Position numbers and translations under genes: made by a program. From CAXBMB01 sp963976695 (GTDB lineage: Bacteria; Pseudomonadota; Alphaproteobacteria; Kiloniellales; DSM-21159), in contig CAXBMB010000004.1 in NCBI GenBank assembly GCA_963976695.1, positions 27,271 to 91,270 on the forward strand: DNA of 64,000 bases, written 5' to 3'. Under the pieces are notes generated by a model that was not told the origin of the DNA, ran no database searches, and saw only the letters and a program-made list of their open reading frames with translations. Positions 34,288 through 43,227 of this stretch are shown one piece after another. How positions within the stretch are numbered: position 1 is the first letter of the stretch; every line of letters starts with the position of its first letter.

Positions 34288-34380
34288 TCATCCGCCGCCG
34301 CGCAGCATGCGGTCCAGCCGCGCGCGCTCGGCCGCCGACAGCTTCGTGAAATCGGGATTCTTCAGATCATCATCTGACAT
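34288..34380 (-). CDS. 30-residue protein coupled to the MmgE/PrpD gene
   Basis: ATG TCA GAT GAT GAT ... TGA gives MSDDDLKNPDFTKLSAAERARLDRMLRGGG (written here in full as 10+10+10: MSDDDLKNPD, FTKLSAAERA, RLDRMLRGGG). Its ATG overlaps the TAA stop of the MmgE/PrpD gene by one base (TAATG), and GGAGG lies 6-7 nt upstream inside that gene, a strong translation signal. It is acidic at the start, then a predicted amphipathic helix. No known family recognised. Most likely a real small partner protein of the catabolic cluster. Confidence 0.6.
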   Translation of the reverse strand: MSDDDLKNPDFTKLSAAERARLDRMLRGGG

Positions 34381-35816
34381 TACGCACCTCCGTGTAATTG
34401 GGGAATGGGCGTCGGTTCATTCCGCCGCCGTCTTATTTTTTTGACCTTCTCGGTCGACAGGTCGGCCGTCGGCGACAGCACGAGATCGGCCAGATCGGCA
34501 AACTCGGCCGCCGACAATTCATCAAACCGCCCGGTCAGCTGTGCGACGCGCCCGGCGCGGGCCGCGCTCAGGACCGGATCCGCGAACTGGTGGAACTTGG
34601 CGCCGATCTCGGCATCGGAAAGCGGCATGTCGGCGTCGCCGCGCGGCGTGCGCGCACCATCCTCAATGCGGCGCCCATCGCGGGTCACCAGCGTCACCGC
34701 AGCCCAGCGTTTATGGGTGCTGCGTGCCGTCATGTCGGCATCGTCGATCAGGCTGATCGCGCGGCTGACGCGCAGGATATCGGGATCATGCAGCGTCTCC
34801 GGCGACAGTTCGGCCACCCCCAATCGCCCCCGCACGATCATCACCGCCACGGGAAAGGCGATGGCGTAGGTGAATTCGTCCAAATTGGCGGGCTCCTGCC
34901 CGGCAAGGCGCGTGGCATAGTGGAAGGTGCGAATTTCCACACCGGCAATCTGCTCATGGCTCAACCCGTTGTCGCGCATCATGTCGCGCACCGCGTCCAG
35001 CGCGGGATGGGCCCAGCGACAGCAGGGATAAGCTTTGTAATGGGTGTGCTCGACCGTCCGCCAACGGCGGCCCAGATCGGCCCAGAAGGGGGCCGCGTCC
35101 GCACCCTCACAGGTCAGCGCCGGGGCGCCGGTGAACCCCTCGGCCGCCAGATAGGCCGCCGTCACGCCCGATGGCGCGCCCCAGCCGACGCCGTCGCGCA
35201 CCATAGTCGGAAAGTCGATGCAGCGCATCATTTGGCTGCGCGGTCCGTGATATTCGCCGATACCGGCCGCATGGCGGATCTGCTCGGCATTGCACCCCAG
35301 CATGCGCGCACCGGCGGCGGCGATGCCGACGGCGGTCCAGGCGCCCGAGGTGTGGTAATCGGCGCAGGTGGCGTGCTGCACCTGGCCGGCGCGATAGCTG
35401 ATCTCGTAGGCCACCGCCAGCCAGACCGCAAAATCCCGCCCGGTGATCGCAAGGCCGCCGGCCATCAGCGCATCCGCGATCCCCAGCAAGGAGGGAAAGA
35501 TCGCCGAACCGGCATGGCCCTTGTTGGGCGACGAGCCGTCGTGCGCGTCGATGCTGTCGATCATGAAGGCCCCGGCCATGGCCGCGCCCGCCGGGCTGAC
35601 CGCGCGGCCGTCCATCAGCATCCGGGATTGCCCGGCCGTTCCCGGCCCGAACAGCGCCAAGGCCGCGCGACCCGCCAGCCGCGCCATGTCCGTGGTCGCG
35701 CCGATGGCGGCCACCCCCATGGTATCGGTGAAGCTGCGCCGCAAGGTCCACAACAGATCAGAAGGCAGATCGTCATAACCCAGCGTCGCCGCAAAATCCG
35801 ACATGTCCCGTGCCAT
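34380..35816 (-). CDS. MmgE/PrpD family protein
   Basis: 478 residues. MIDSIDAHDGSSPNKGHAGSAIFPSLLGIADA, YHTSGAWTAVGIAAAGARML and YKAYPCCRWAHPALDAV are characteristic family blocks (2-methylcitrate dehydratase, cis-aconitate decarboxylase, iminodisuccinate epimerase). These enzymes act on tri- or dicarboxylic acids, without a metal cluster. The ATG at 35816 is preferred because AGGGAG lies 7 nt before it; a second ATG two codons earlier is too close to it. No prpB/prpC beside it, so propionate use is unlikely; it sits with a DMGDH-like and MttB-like cluster across a LysR gene. Confidence 0.85.
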   Translation of the reverse strand: MARDMSDFAATLGYDDLPSDLLWTLRRSFTDTMGVAAIGATTDMARLAGRAALALFGPGTAGQSRMLMDGRAVSPAGAAMAGAFMIDSIDAHDGSSPNKGHAGSAIFPSLLGIADALMAGGLAITGRDFAVWLAVAYEISYRAGQVQHATCADYHTSGAWTAVGIAAAGARMLGCNAEQIRHAAGIGEYHGPRSQMMRCIDFPTMVRDGVGWGAPSGVTAAYLAAEGFTGAPALTCEGADAAPFWADLGRRWRTVEHTHYKAYPCCRWAHPALDAVRDMMRDNGLSHEQIAGVEIRTFHYATRLAGQEPANLDEFTYAIAFPVAVMIVRGRLGVAELSPETLHDPDILRVSRAISLIDDADMTARSTHKRWAAVTLVTRDGRRIEDGARTPRGDADMPLSDAEIGAKFHQFADPVLSAARAGRVAQLTGRFDELSAAEFADLADLVLSPTADLSTEKVKKIRRRRNEPTPIPQLHGGA

Positions 35817-36212
35817 TATCATTCTCCCTGGCGTGAGTGGGGTCGGCGCCGCCGCGGCCTGAAACCGGGGCGCGTCGGTACGGCGTTTGCGCCCTGCTTT
35901 GGGCGGCCCTGTCTGGCGGTGTTGGCGCGCCCGATGCAGCCCGATGGATGCTGGCCCAACTTGACAGGACAGCTGCGGAGCGGCGCAATCGAATTAGATT
36001 CAACCGGGTGGAATTATATTGCTAAGTTCCGGCCGCGACCGCCATACTCGCCGCGAACCACACCCTGGGTGTAATCGACGGAAAAAGAGGCGCCCGGCGC
36101 TTCATTTCCGCGGTCAAGCGCCCTCTAATCGACGGGTAAAAGGCGGAATCACGGTTCTGACGGAATCACGCCGTGAGCCTCTTCAAACCGATCCGACCCC
36201 AGAGTTTCATCT
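35817..36212. other. Divergent intergenic region holding a repeat element
   Basis: Control region between the MmgE/PrpD and LysR genes. Includes a reversed B-A repeat (36070-36200). LysR-type T-N11-A sites could not be placed with confidence. Confidence 0.4.
36070..36200. repeat. Dispersed bipartite palindromic repeat, inverted orientation (B then A)
   Basis: Reverse complement of the A-linker-B layout: B with GGCGCTTC/GAGGCGCC core and CCCTCTAATCGACG edge, linker GGGTAAAAGGCGG, then A with AATCACGGTTCTGACGGAAT and TTCAAACCGATCCGACCCC. It ends 12 bp before the LysR start. Confidence 0.7.
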
Positions 36213-37151
36213 GTGCCCCACGTCATTCCCCCTTTTGCCGCCTTACGCGCCTTCGAAGCGACCTGCCGGCTTGGCCGGCAAAGCGACGCGGCGCGCGAAC
36301 TGCGGATTTCCGTCTCGGCGATCAGTCATCAGATTCGGGCGCTCGAGGCCTTTTTGGGCGTGGCGCTGTTCTCCCGCTCAACCGGCGGGCTGGTGCTCAG
36401 CATCGAGGGCGAAAACTATTTCAGGTCTGTCGGCCCGGCGCTGGCCGCGCTGTCGACCGCAACCATGAATATCGTCGACGACGTGGATGACCTGCCGCTG
36501 AAGATTCACATGCACCAGTCTGTCGCGCATATGTGGTTCATCCCACATCTGAAATATTTCACCGAGCGGCAGCCCGACCAGAAGGTCACTGTTCTGACCA
36601 ACCAGGAACGTGTGACCTTTGGCGATACCGACATCGACGCGATGATCGTCTACGCCCGGCAAAAACCGCCCGGCGCGCATTGCGATCTGCTGTTTTCCGA
36701 GGTCATCGTGCCGGTCTGTTCACCCGCCTATCTGCATGCGCACGGGCCGCTCGACACCGCAGAGTCGATCCTGCGCCAAAGCCTGGTATCCTCGGCAACG
36801 CTTCGCGACGAATGGCAGTTGTGGGCCAAAGGCGAAGGCAGTTCCATCGCCCCCAGCACGCCCCATCTGTTCTTCGACTCCCGCGCCAACGTGCTGGAAG
36901 CCGCCTGCGAGGGGCTCGGGATCGCGATGGACCGTCGCCCCTGCGGCGAACTGAAAAAGCGGCGCGGTCAGTTGATCGAACCGCTGCCGCAGCCGGTATC
37001 GACCGGCTGGGCTTTCTATTTCGTCGCCAACGAACGCACCTACTACAAGCCCAGAGTAAAGAAGATGCGCGCCTGGGTGCTGGATCTTTGCTCCCATTTC
37101 AACGACACAACTCCCGAGATCGCCCGCGCGCCCGCCTTGATCTCCAACTAG
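36213..37151 (+). CDS. LysR family transcriptional regulator (GcvA-like)
   Basis: 312 residues. HTH: AALRAFEATCRLGRQSDAARELRISVSAISHQIRALEAFLGVALF; GcvA-type effector domain follows with VTVLTNQERVTFGDTDIDAMIVY and NVLEAACEGLGIAMDRRPC. GTG start. Lies between the divergent MmgE/PrpD gene and the convergent DMGDH-like gene; the natural inference is that it controls this catabolic cluster in response to its substrate. Confidence 0.88.
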   Translation: MPHVIPPFAALRAFEATCRLGRQSDAARELRISVSAISHQIRALEAFLGVALFSRSTGGLVLSIEGENYFRSVGPALAALSTATMNIVDDVDDLPLKIHMHQSVAHMWFIPHLKYFTERQPDQKVTVLTNQERVTFGDTDIDAMIVYARQKPPGAHCDLLFSEVIVPVCSPAYLHAHGPLDTAESILRQSLVSSATLRDEWQLWAKGEGSSIAPSTPHLFFDSRANVLEAACEGLGIAMDRRPCGELKKRRGQLIEPLPQPVSTGWAFYFVANERTYYKPRVKKMRAWVLDLCSHFNDTTPEIARAPALISN

Positions 37152-37286
37152 AGGCGGAACGGTTCAAATGGCGCCGTTTCGCCAGCCCATTTGAACCGTG
37201 ACTCCGCCGCCGATCGACCTATCAGCCGGGGCTGGACCACAGGATCGAAGCGCCAAGCGCTGCTTTCACGTTCGAGCCATCGCCAC
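37150..37286. repeat. Dispersed bipartite palindromic repeat (A + linker + B)
   Basis: Begins at the LysR stop codon (TAGAGGCGGAACGGTTCAAA), continues GGCGCCGTTTCGCCAGCCCA, TTTGAACCGTGACTCCGCC, and then B around GATCGAAGCGCCAAGCGC. The B half runs into the last codons of the convergent DMGDH-like gene (stop at 37266). Confidence 0.7.
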
Positions 37287-39713
37287 TTGAACGTCCCGCT
37301 CGCGCAGGCGCAGGCCGTCGGGGTCGAAGGGCGGACGGTCGAGGACGCGCGCGGTATGCGGCTGGCCAAGGATCGCCACATGCACGCTGTCGCCGGGGCC
37401 CGCGAGGCCGGTTTTCAGGTAGGCGATGGCCAGCGATTTTCCCAGCGAATAGCTGTAGGCGCCGGAGGAAACTTGGCCCGCAGGGGTGCCGTCGACGAGG
37501 AACACCGGCTCACCGCCCGAGGCGTCAGCGGTGGTGGCGTCGATCTCGAGCATGCGCATCACCTCGCGCGGGGCCTTGTCGGCGATGGCTTGCCAAGCCG
37601 ACTTGTTGAGGAAATCCTTGTCTGCCTTGATCAGCCGATCGAGCCCGCTTTCCTGCGGCCAGTATTCCGGGCTGTAATCGCGCCCCCAGGAACCGTACCC
37701 CTTCTCGACCCGCAGGCTCATCAGCGCGCGGCTGCCCACCGGGCCCGCGCCGAACGCCCTGCCGGCGTCGAGCAGCGCGGCGTAGAGCGCAACCTGATCG
37801 TCGGTCGCGCAGTGCAGTTCCCAGCCCAGATCGCCGGTGAAGCTGACGCGGATCGCCACAACGTCGATCCCGGCGACGGTGATGCGCTGGGATCGCATGA
37901 AGGCGAAAGCCTCGTTCGACAGGTCCGCGTCGGTCAGCCGGGCCAGCAGGTCGCGCGCCCGCGGTCCAGCGACATTAAACCCGCACAGCGCCTCGGTCTG
38001 GCTCTCGAAGGTCGTGCCCTCGGGCAGCGGGATCGCCGTGAAGAAGCGCAGATGGAAGCGTTCAGCCATGCCCGACCCGACGATCATGAACCCGTCCTCG
38101 GCGAGCCGCGTCACGGTGAAGTCGCCGGCGATGCCGCCGCGCTTGCCGATCAGCGGCGTCAGGCAGGACCGGCCCACCGCCTTCGGCATCCGGTTGGCGA
38201 ACAGCGCGTTCAGCCAGTCCTCGGCGCCGGGGCCTTTGACGCTGTATTTGGCGAAGTTGGAAATATCGATGATCCCCGCCTTCTCGCGCAGCATCTTCGC
38301 TTCCCGGCCCACCGGCGCCCACCAGTTCTGGCGGGTGAAGCCGTAGGTCTCTTGAGTCGGCTCGCCCTCGGCGGCGAACCACAGCGGATGCTCCCAGCCG
38401 AAGTTTAGGCCGAAAAGCGCGCCCCTCTCCTTTTGCATCTCATAGACGGGGCGGGAGCGCGCCGGCCGGCCGGCCTCGCGCTCCTCGTTGGGGAAGTGGA
38501 TCTTGAAGCGGTGCGCATACTGGTCGGCAACCCGGGCCTTAGTAAAGGCCTTGCCGGCCCAATGACCGAAGCGCGCGAGATCCCAACCGAACATGTCGAG
38601 CGTTGGCTCGCCGTCGACGATCCATTCGGCGGAGAGCTTGCCGAGACCGCCGGATTGCGAAAAGCCCGGGATGATGCCGCAACAGCAGAAATAACCGGTC
38701 AGTTCGGGGACCGGGCCGAAGAGCGCCGAGGAGTCCGGCGACCAGATCATCGGGCCGTTGATCACCCGCTTGACGCCGGCGCTGCCCACCGCCGGCACCC
38801 GGGCGATCGCGCGCACCATGTTCGGCTCGATCCGCTCCAGATCGTCGGCGAAGAGCTCGTGCCCGAAGCCCAGCGGCGTTCCGTTCTCGGCCCAGAACCT
38901 CATGTCCTTCTCATAGGCCCCCACCAGAAGGCCCAGTCCTTCCTGGCGCAGATAGTATTCGCCGTCGCGATCGGCCACCGACGGCAGGCGACCATCGAAC
39001 GCGGCGATCTCGGGGATCGATTCGGTGACGAAATACTGATGCTCGGTGGGAATGAGCGGCAGTTCGAGGCCGGCCATCGCCGCGACCTCGCGCGCCCAAA
39101 GTCCGGCGGCGTTGATCACCCAGGGAGTGTGAATGTCGCCCTTGTCGGTGCGCACGATCCAGCTGCCATCCGGCTGCTGTTCGGTTCCCATCACCGGGGT
39201 AAAGCGGTGGATTTCCGCCCCCAGCGCCCGCGCGCCCGCGGCATAGGCGTGGGTGACGCCGGACGGATCGACATTGCCGCCATCGGGCTCGTACATGACG
39301 CAGCGGATACCGTCGAAATCGACCAGTGGATGCAGCCTTTCGGCCTCGTCGCGGTTGATCTCGTAGAAGTTCATGCCGTAGCGCTTGGCCTTCGCCGCCT
39401 GGATGCGAAGCTGATGTTCGCGCGCCTCGGTCTGAGCAAGGTAGAGCGAGCCGGGCTGGAAAATGCCGCAACCCTGGCCGGTCTCCGCCTCCAACTCCTT
39501 GTAGAGGCCCATGGTGTAGTGCTGCAGCCGCGAGATGTTGGTGACGTCATGCAGCCCGTGGATGTTCGCCGCCGCATGCCAGGTCGAGCCGCTGGTCAGT
39601 TCGGAACGCTCCAGAAGCACCACATCCGTCCATCCTTTTCTGGTCAGATGATAGAGGATTGAACAGCCAACCAGACCGCCTCCGATCACCACCGCCTGTG
39701 CATGAGTGCGCAT
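37266..39713 (-). CDS. Dimethylglycine/sarcosine dehydrogenase-like flavoprotein with GcvT domain
   Basis: 815 residues, the normal size of DMGDH/SarDH. N-terminal FAD domain VVIGGGLVGCSILYHL (8-23), then SGSTWHAAAN with His46 at the place of the covalent-flavin His in this family. The C-terminal half (about 430-810) is a GcvT-type folate-binding domain (DISNFAKYSVKGPGAEDWLN, VRVSFTGDLGWELHC-like RVSFTGDLGWELH, ALMSLRVEKGYGSWGRDY). It oxidatively demethylates an N-methyl amino acid and passes the one-carbon unit to tetrahydrofolate. ATG at 39713 is the family start. 152 bp after the ThDP-enzyme gene; likely one operon with it and the MttB-like gene. Confidence 0.88.
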   Translation of the reverse strand: MRTHAQAVVIGGGLVGCSILYHLTRKGWTDVVLLERSELTSGSTWHAAANIHGLHDVTNISRLQHYTMGLYKELEAETGQGCGIFQPGSLYLAQTEAREHQLRIQAAKAKRYGMNFYEINRDEAERLHPLVDFDGIRCVMYEPDGGNVDPSGVTHAYAAGARALGAEIHRFTPVMGTEQQPDGSWIVRTDKGDIHTPWVINAAGLWAREVAAMAGLELPLIPTEHQYFVTESIPEIAAFDGRLPSVADRDGEYYLRQEGLGLLVGAYEKDMRFWAENGTPLGFGHELFADDLERIEPNMVRAIARVPAVGSAGVKRVINGPMIWSPDSSALFGPVPELTGYFCCCGIIPGFSQSGGLGKLSAEWIVDGEPTLDMFGWDLARFGHWAGKAFTKARVADQYAHRFKIHFPNEEREAGRPARSRPVYEMQKERGALFGLNFGWEHPLWFAAEGEPTQETYGFTRQNWWAPVGREAKMLREKAGIIDISNFAKYSVKGPGAEDWLNALFANRMPKAVGRSCLTPLIGKRGGIAGDFTVTRLAEDGFMIVGSGMAERFHLRFFTAIPLPEGTTFESQTEALCGFNVAGPRARDLLARLTDADLSNEAFAFMRSQRITVAGIDVVAIRVSFTGDLGWELHCATDDQVALYAALLDAGRAFGAGPVGSRALMSLRVEKGYGSWGRDYSPEYWPQESGLDRLIKADKDFLNKSAWQAIADKAPREVMRMLEIDATTADASGGEPVFLVDGTPAGQVSSGAYSYSLGKSLAIAYLKTGLAGPGDSVHVAILGQPHTARVLDRPPFDPDGLRLRERDVQVAMART

Positions 39714-39865
39714 AATTCTATTGCCTTTCATTGCCATCGGCGCCGCGCCGATTGATCTCTGATTCAGTTCCGGCGGCGATTGCGGTCCGCGTGAAGCTGA
39801 CCCTCGACGCGTCGCCCCGCCTGGACTTTCGCACCGACGGCCCCGGCAGCGCACGCTGCAAGACC

Positions 39866-41536
39866 TCACCCGGCATGCTTGCCCCCGGTGTTGATGATAT
39901 CGTTCGGCCCCAGACTGTCGGGGCCGACCAGAATATGGATGACCGCCGCGCGGCGCGCGTTCAATGCCCGCTCAAACGCCGGGGCAAACGCCGCCGTGGT
40001 TTCCACCCGTTCGCCGTGCGCGCCGAAGCCGACGGCGACAGCGGCGAAGTCGGGATTGCGCAGGCTGGTGCCTGACTCCCGACCCGGATAGCGCGCCTCT
40101 TGATTGCCTCTGATCGTGCCGTACTTGCCGTTGTCTACGATGATGAACAATGGGTCGAGACCGTATTGGACGGCGGTCGCCAGCTCCTGCCCATTCATCA
40201 GGTAATCGCCATCCCCGCCGATGTAGACCGCGGGCGCGGAGGGTCGCACAAATTTGGCGGCCACCGCCGCCGGCACGCCCATGCCCATGGCGCCGGAGAT
40301 CGGGGCGGCGGCGCCGAGAAACTGTCGGTAGCAGTAGTAGATGTTCGGCCAGTCCGAGGCGTTGCCTGCGCCCGTGGTCATTGTCGTTTCGGCCGGCAGC
40401 CGGTCGTTGAGCACGCGCATCACCTCAGCCATATCCACCGGACCCGGCTGCGGCGACAGCGCGCTATGGGCCGCATAGCCGGCGCGGGCGGAAGCGCGCG
40501 CATCGCCGTGGCGGCGGCAAACAGGCAGGTCGGCCAGCGCCTGCGCGGCAAGGTTCGGATCGGCCAAGATCGCCAGGTCGGCCTGATATAGCCGCCCCAG
40601 TTCCTCGGCGCCGGGATGGATATGCACAAGCGTCTGCGCGGGTTTTGGCGCCTTAAGGATCGTGTGTTTCAGCGTCGTCGGGTCGTTCAGTCGCGAGCCG
40701 AGAGCAATCACCAGATCGGCGCGCCGCGCATAGTCGTTTGGCTGGGAAATGCCGGCGAACCCGAGAGAGCCGATAAAATTCGGGTGGTCATGCGGGAAAA
40801 GACCCTGCCGCCGAAAGCCCACCGCCACCGGCAAGTCATGCGCCTCGGCAAAGCCGCGAACGGCCTGGTGTGCTTGCGCGGTCCACAGTGCGCCGCCCAA
40901 CAGCAACAACGGGCGCTCGGCCCTGGCCAGCAAGCGCCCGACTTCAGCAATATCGGCGGCCGTCGGCGAGGCGGGCGTGGCCTTCGCCGGGGCAAGATCC
41001 GGCGTATCGGTGAGCGAAAACAGCATATCCTCGGGCAGCGCCAGCGCCACCGGCCCGGGGCGACCGGAAATCGCCACCTTGAACGCCCGGTTAACGTATT
41101 CGGGCAGCCGCGCCGCGTCGTCAACCTCGGCCACCCATTTCACGGTATGGCCGAGAAACCGGCGGTAGTCCATTTCCTGGAACGCCTCGCGGTCGCGGTA
41201 AGGGCGTTGGATCTGGCCGATCAGAAGGATCATCGGCGTTGACCCCTGCATCGCCGTGTGCAGACCGATTGTGGCGCCGCTGACCCCCGGACCGCGCGTG
41301 ACGAAACAGACTCCCGGGCGGCCGGTCAGATCGGCATAGGCGACGGCGGCAAAAGCAGCGCCGCCCTCCTGCCGCATCGTGACATAGCGCAGCGCATTGC
41401 CATGATCGCGGAGGGCGTCCAGCGCCGCCAGATAACTTTCGCCCGGCACGCCAAAAATGATCTCGGACCCGTTGAGCCGAAGCGCTTCGATCAATACCTG
41501 GCCGCCTGACCGCATCGCCTGTCCGTCTAACCGCAT
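39866..41536 (-). CDS. Thiamine diphosphate-dependent enzyme (acetolactate synthase-like)
   Basis: 556 residues with the three ThDP-enzyme domains. IIFGVPGESYLAALDAL and YVTMRQEGGAAFAAVAYADLTG (activating Glu57) at the N-terminus, the central domain, and ISGAMGMGVPAAVAAKF plus YIGGDGDYLMNGQEL (ThDP/Mg2+ motif GDG...N) near 420-455. It resembles the acetolactate synthase/oxalyl-CoA decarboxylase/benzoylformate decarboxylase group, but its residues do not settle which 2-oxo acid is used. A 14-bp tandem duplication spans the start region, so 41536 or an in-frame ATG at 41515 could be the start. Between the MttB-like and DMGDH-like genes. Confidence 0.85.
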   Translation of the reverse strand: MRLDGQAMRSGGQVLIEALRLNGSEIIFGVPGESYLAALDALRDHGNALRYVTMRQEGGAAFAAVAYADLTGRPGVCFVTRGPGVSGATIGLHTAMQGSTPMILLIGQIQRPYRDREAFQEMDYRRFLGHTVKWVAEVDDAARLPEYVNRAFKVAISGRPGPVALALPEDMLFSLTDTPDLAPAKATPASPTAADIAEVGRLLARAERPLLLLGGALWTAQAHQAVRGFAEAHDLPVAVGFRRQGLFPHDHPNFIGSLGFAGISQPNDYARRADLVIALGSRLNDPTTLKHTILKAPKPAQTLVHIHPGAEELGRLYQADLAILADPNLAAQALADLPVCRRHGDARASARAGYAAHSALSPQPGPVDMAEVMRVLNDRLPAETTMTTGAGNASDWPNIYYCYRQFLGAAAPISGAMGMGVPAAVAAKFVRPSAPAVYIGGDGDYLMNGQELATAVQYGLDPLFIIVDNGKYGTIRGNQEARYPGRESGTSLRNPDFAAVAVGFGAHGERVETTAAFAPAFERALNARRAAVIHILVGPDSLGPNDIINTGGKHAG

Positions 41537-41563
41537 CGTGCTAACCGCATCGTGCTCATCCTC
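41535..41563. repeat. 14-bp tandem duplication over a start codon
   Basis: On the minus strand GCACGATGCGGTTA occurs twice back to back. The GAGAGG Shine-Dalgarno (41560-41565) is 9 nt from the first ATG (41550), whose frame ends at a TAG after seven codons, and 23 nt from the second ATG (41536), which opens the ThDP enzyme. Confidence 0.75.
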
Positions 41564-41703
41564 TCATCTTCTCGCCTGCTGGATCGAAAAGCGATCGCGC
41601 GGTCAGGCGCTCTCGACGCCCTATCCGCCCCGCCGCCAAAGATTACCACAGGCCGATGTTCCCTTCAGTTACGCCCGCACGTTTGCCGGTCGCGGCCACT
41701 GGA

Positions 41704-43227
41704 TCAGCCGCGCGCCGATTGGATTTCGCGCTTGCGGCGGGCGACGTAGTCTTCAAGCGCCTCGCGGGTGGCGGGGTCGAGCGTCGGCGGCTGATAGGCG
41801 CCGAGCATGTCCTTGCAGATCTTCGAGGCTCGCTGGGCGGCATCAAGCGACCCGCGCTCCGACCAGTTTTCGAAATTCGACCAGTCGGACACCAGTGGCG
41901 CGTAGAATGCGGTCTTGTAGCGTTCCATGGTGTGGTCGGTCCCGAAGAAATGCCCGCCGGCGCCGACCTCCCGCATCGACTGCAGGCCAATTTCAGCTTC
42001 GGTAATCGCTGGCGGGGTCTGCCAAGCCACCATCATCCCCAGCATTTCCAGGTCGAGGATGAACTTCTCGTAACTGCCGACCAAACCGCCTTCCAGCCAG
42101 CCCGCGCCGTGATTGAACACCGATGCCCGGCCGGTCATCGCCCCCCAGAGCGACATCATCGATTCGTAGGCCGCCTGCGCGTCGGGGGCGTTTGAGGCGT
42201 TGACGTTGGAGGAACGCCACGGCAAGCCATAGAAGCGCGCCATCTGACCGGATGCCTGGGCGCCGAACGTGTACTCCGGCGTGCCGAAGGCCGGCGAGCC
42301 GGTCCGCATGTCGGCGTTGCAGATGAAGGAGCCGTAGATATAGGGCGCACCGGGCCGAATGGCCTGCACAAGGGCGCAACTGGCCAGAGTTTCGGCGGTT
42401 TGCATGACCAAAGCGCCGGCAACCGTCGCCGGGGCCATCGCCCCGGCCAGGGCGAAGGGCGTTACGGTGATCGGCTGGCCGAGCCGGGCGAATTCGATGA
42501 CCCCCTGGGCGATCTCGCTATCAAGAACCAACGGCGTATTGCTATTGGTGTTGAGGAAAAAAACCGGATCCGCCGCGAGTTGATCCTCAGTTTCGCCATA
42601 CCAAATCTTGGCCATCTCGATGGCGTCGCGGGCGCGGTGGCGGCCGATGGTCAGCGGCTTCCACGGCTTGTCCGACAGCGTACAGCAGGCAAGGTAGTAA
42701 TCGAGATATCGCGTTTCGGGAGGCAGATCATGCGCCTCGACGCTGGTCCCCCCCATGATCTGCAACAGGTCGGATTGGGCCGTCAGTTTCAGGAAGTTGG
42801 TTTGATCCTCGAAGCTGCCGTAGCGCCGCCCTTTCTCGAGGTCGGAGACGAAAGGCGGCCCACCCACGGCCGTCAGGGCGAAATGGCCCTCGCCCATCGT
42901 GACCCGCTTGGCCGGATCACGCCCGCGCACGGTGGCGGTAGCCGGCGCCAGGGCCACCAGTTCCATCACCCGATCGCCATCGAACCAGACCTGTTCGGCC
43001 GCCTCGTCCACCCGAAAGCCCGCGTCCCGGAGAAGGCTCCGCGCCTCACCGCTTTGGATGCGCATGCCGATATCTTCCAGAACGGTCAGGGCGGACCGAT
43101 GGATCAGCGCGACCTCATCGGCAGACAAAGGCTCGATCGCGGCGTAGGCGTAGCGCAGGTCTCGCCACGGCCGGGGCGAGACCTGCGCTACGGTTCGATT
43201 GCGCTTGCGTCGGCCGGATTCGGTCAT
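41704..43227 (-). CDS. MttB-family (trimethylamine methyltransferase-like) protein, non-pyrrolysine
   Basis: 507 residues. ALTVLEDIGMRIQSGEARSLLRDAGFRVD is the typical N-terminus; LTAQSDLLQIMGGTSVEAHDL, TPFALAGAMAPATVAGALV, GSPAFGTPEYTFGAQASGQMARFYGLPWR and GHFFGTDHTMERYKTAFY are MttB-family barrel segments. No in-frame TAG occurs, so it lacks pyrrolysine, like MtgB, which demethylates glycine betaine. Such enzymes pass a methyl group from a quaternary amine to a corrinoid protein, but no corrinoid protein or reactivase gene is in the window. Adjacent to the ThDP and DMGDH-like genes: probable use of a betaine-type compound. Confidence 0.87.
   Translation of the reverse strand: MTESGRRKRNRTVAQVSPRPWRDLRYAYAAIEPLSADEVALIHRSALTVLEDIGMRIQSGEARSLLRDAGFRVDEAAEQVWFDGDRVMELVALAPATATVRGRDPAKRVTMGEGHFALTAVGGPPFVSDLEKGRRYGSFEDQTNFLKLTAQSDLLQIMGGTSVEAHDLPPETRYLDYYLACCTLSDKPWKPLTIGRHRARDAIEMAKIWYGETEDQLAADPVFFLNTNSNTPLVLDSEIAQGVIEFARLGQPITVTPFALAGAMAPATVAGALVMQTAETLASCALVQAIRPGAPYIYGSFICNADMRTGSPAFGTPEYTFGAQASGQMARFYGLPWRSSNVNASNAPDAQAAYESMMSLWGAMTGRASVFNHGAGWLEGGLVGSYEKFILDLEMLGMMVAWQTPPAITEAEIGLQSMREVGAGGHFFGTDHTMERYKTAFYAPLVSDWSNFENWSERGSLDAAQRASKICKDMLGAYQPPTLDPATREALEDYVARRKREIQSARG

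Noticed and set aside
41704..43227. Pyrrolysine-type trimethylamine methyltransferase
   Set aside because: No in-frame TAG and the protein is full length, so it belongs to the non-pyrrolysine branch.
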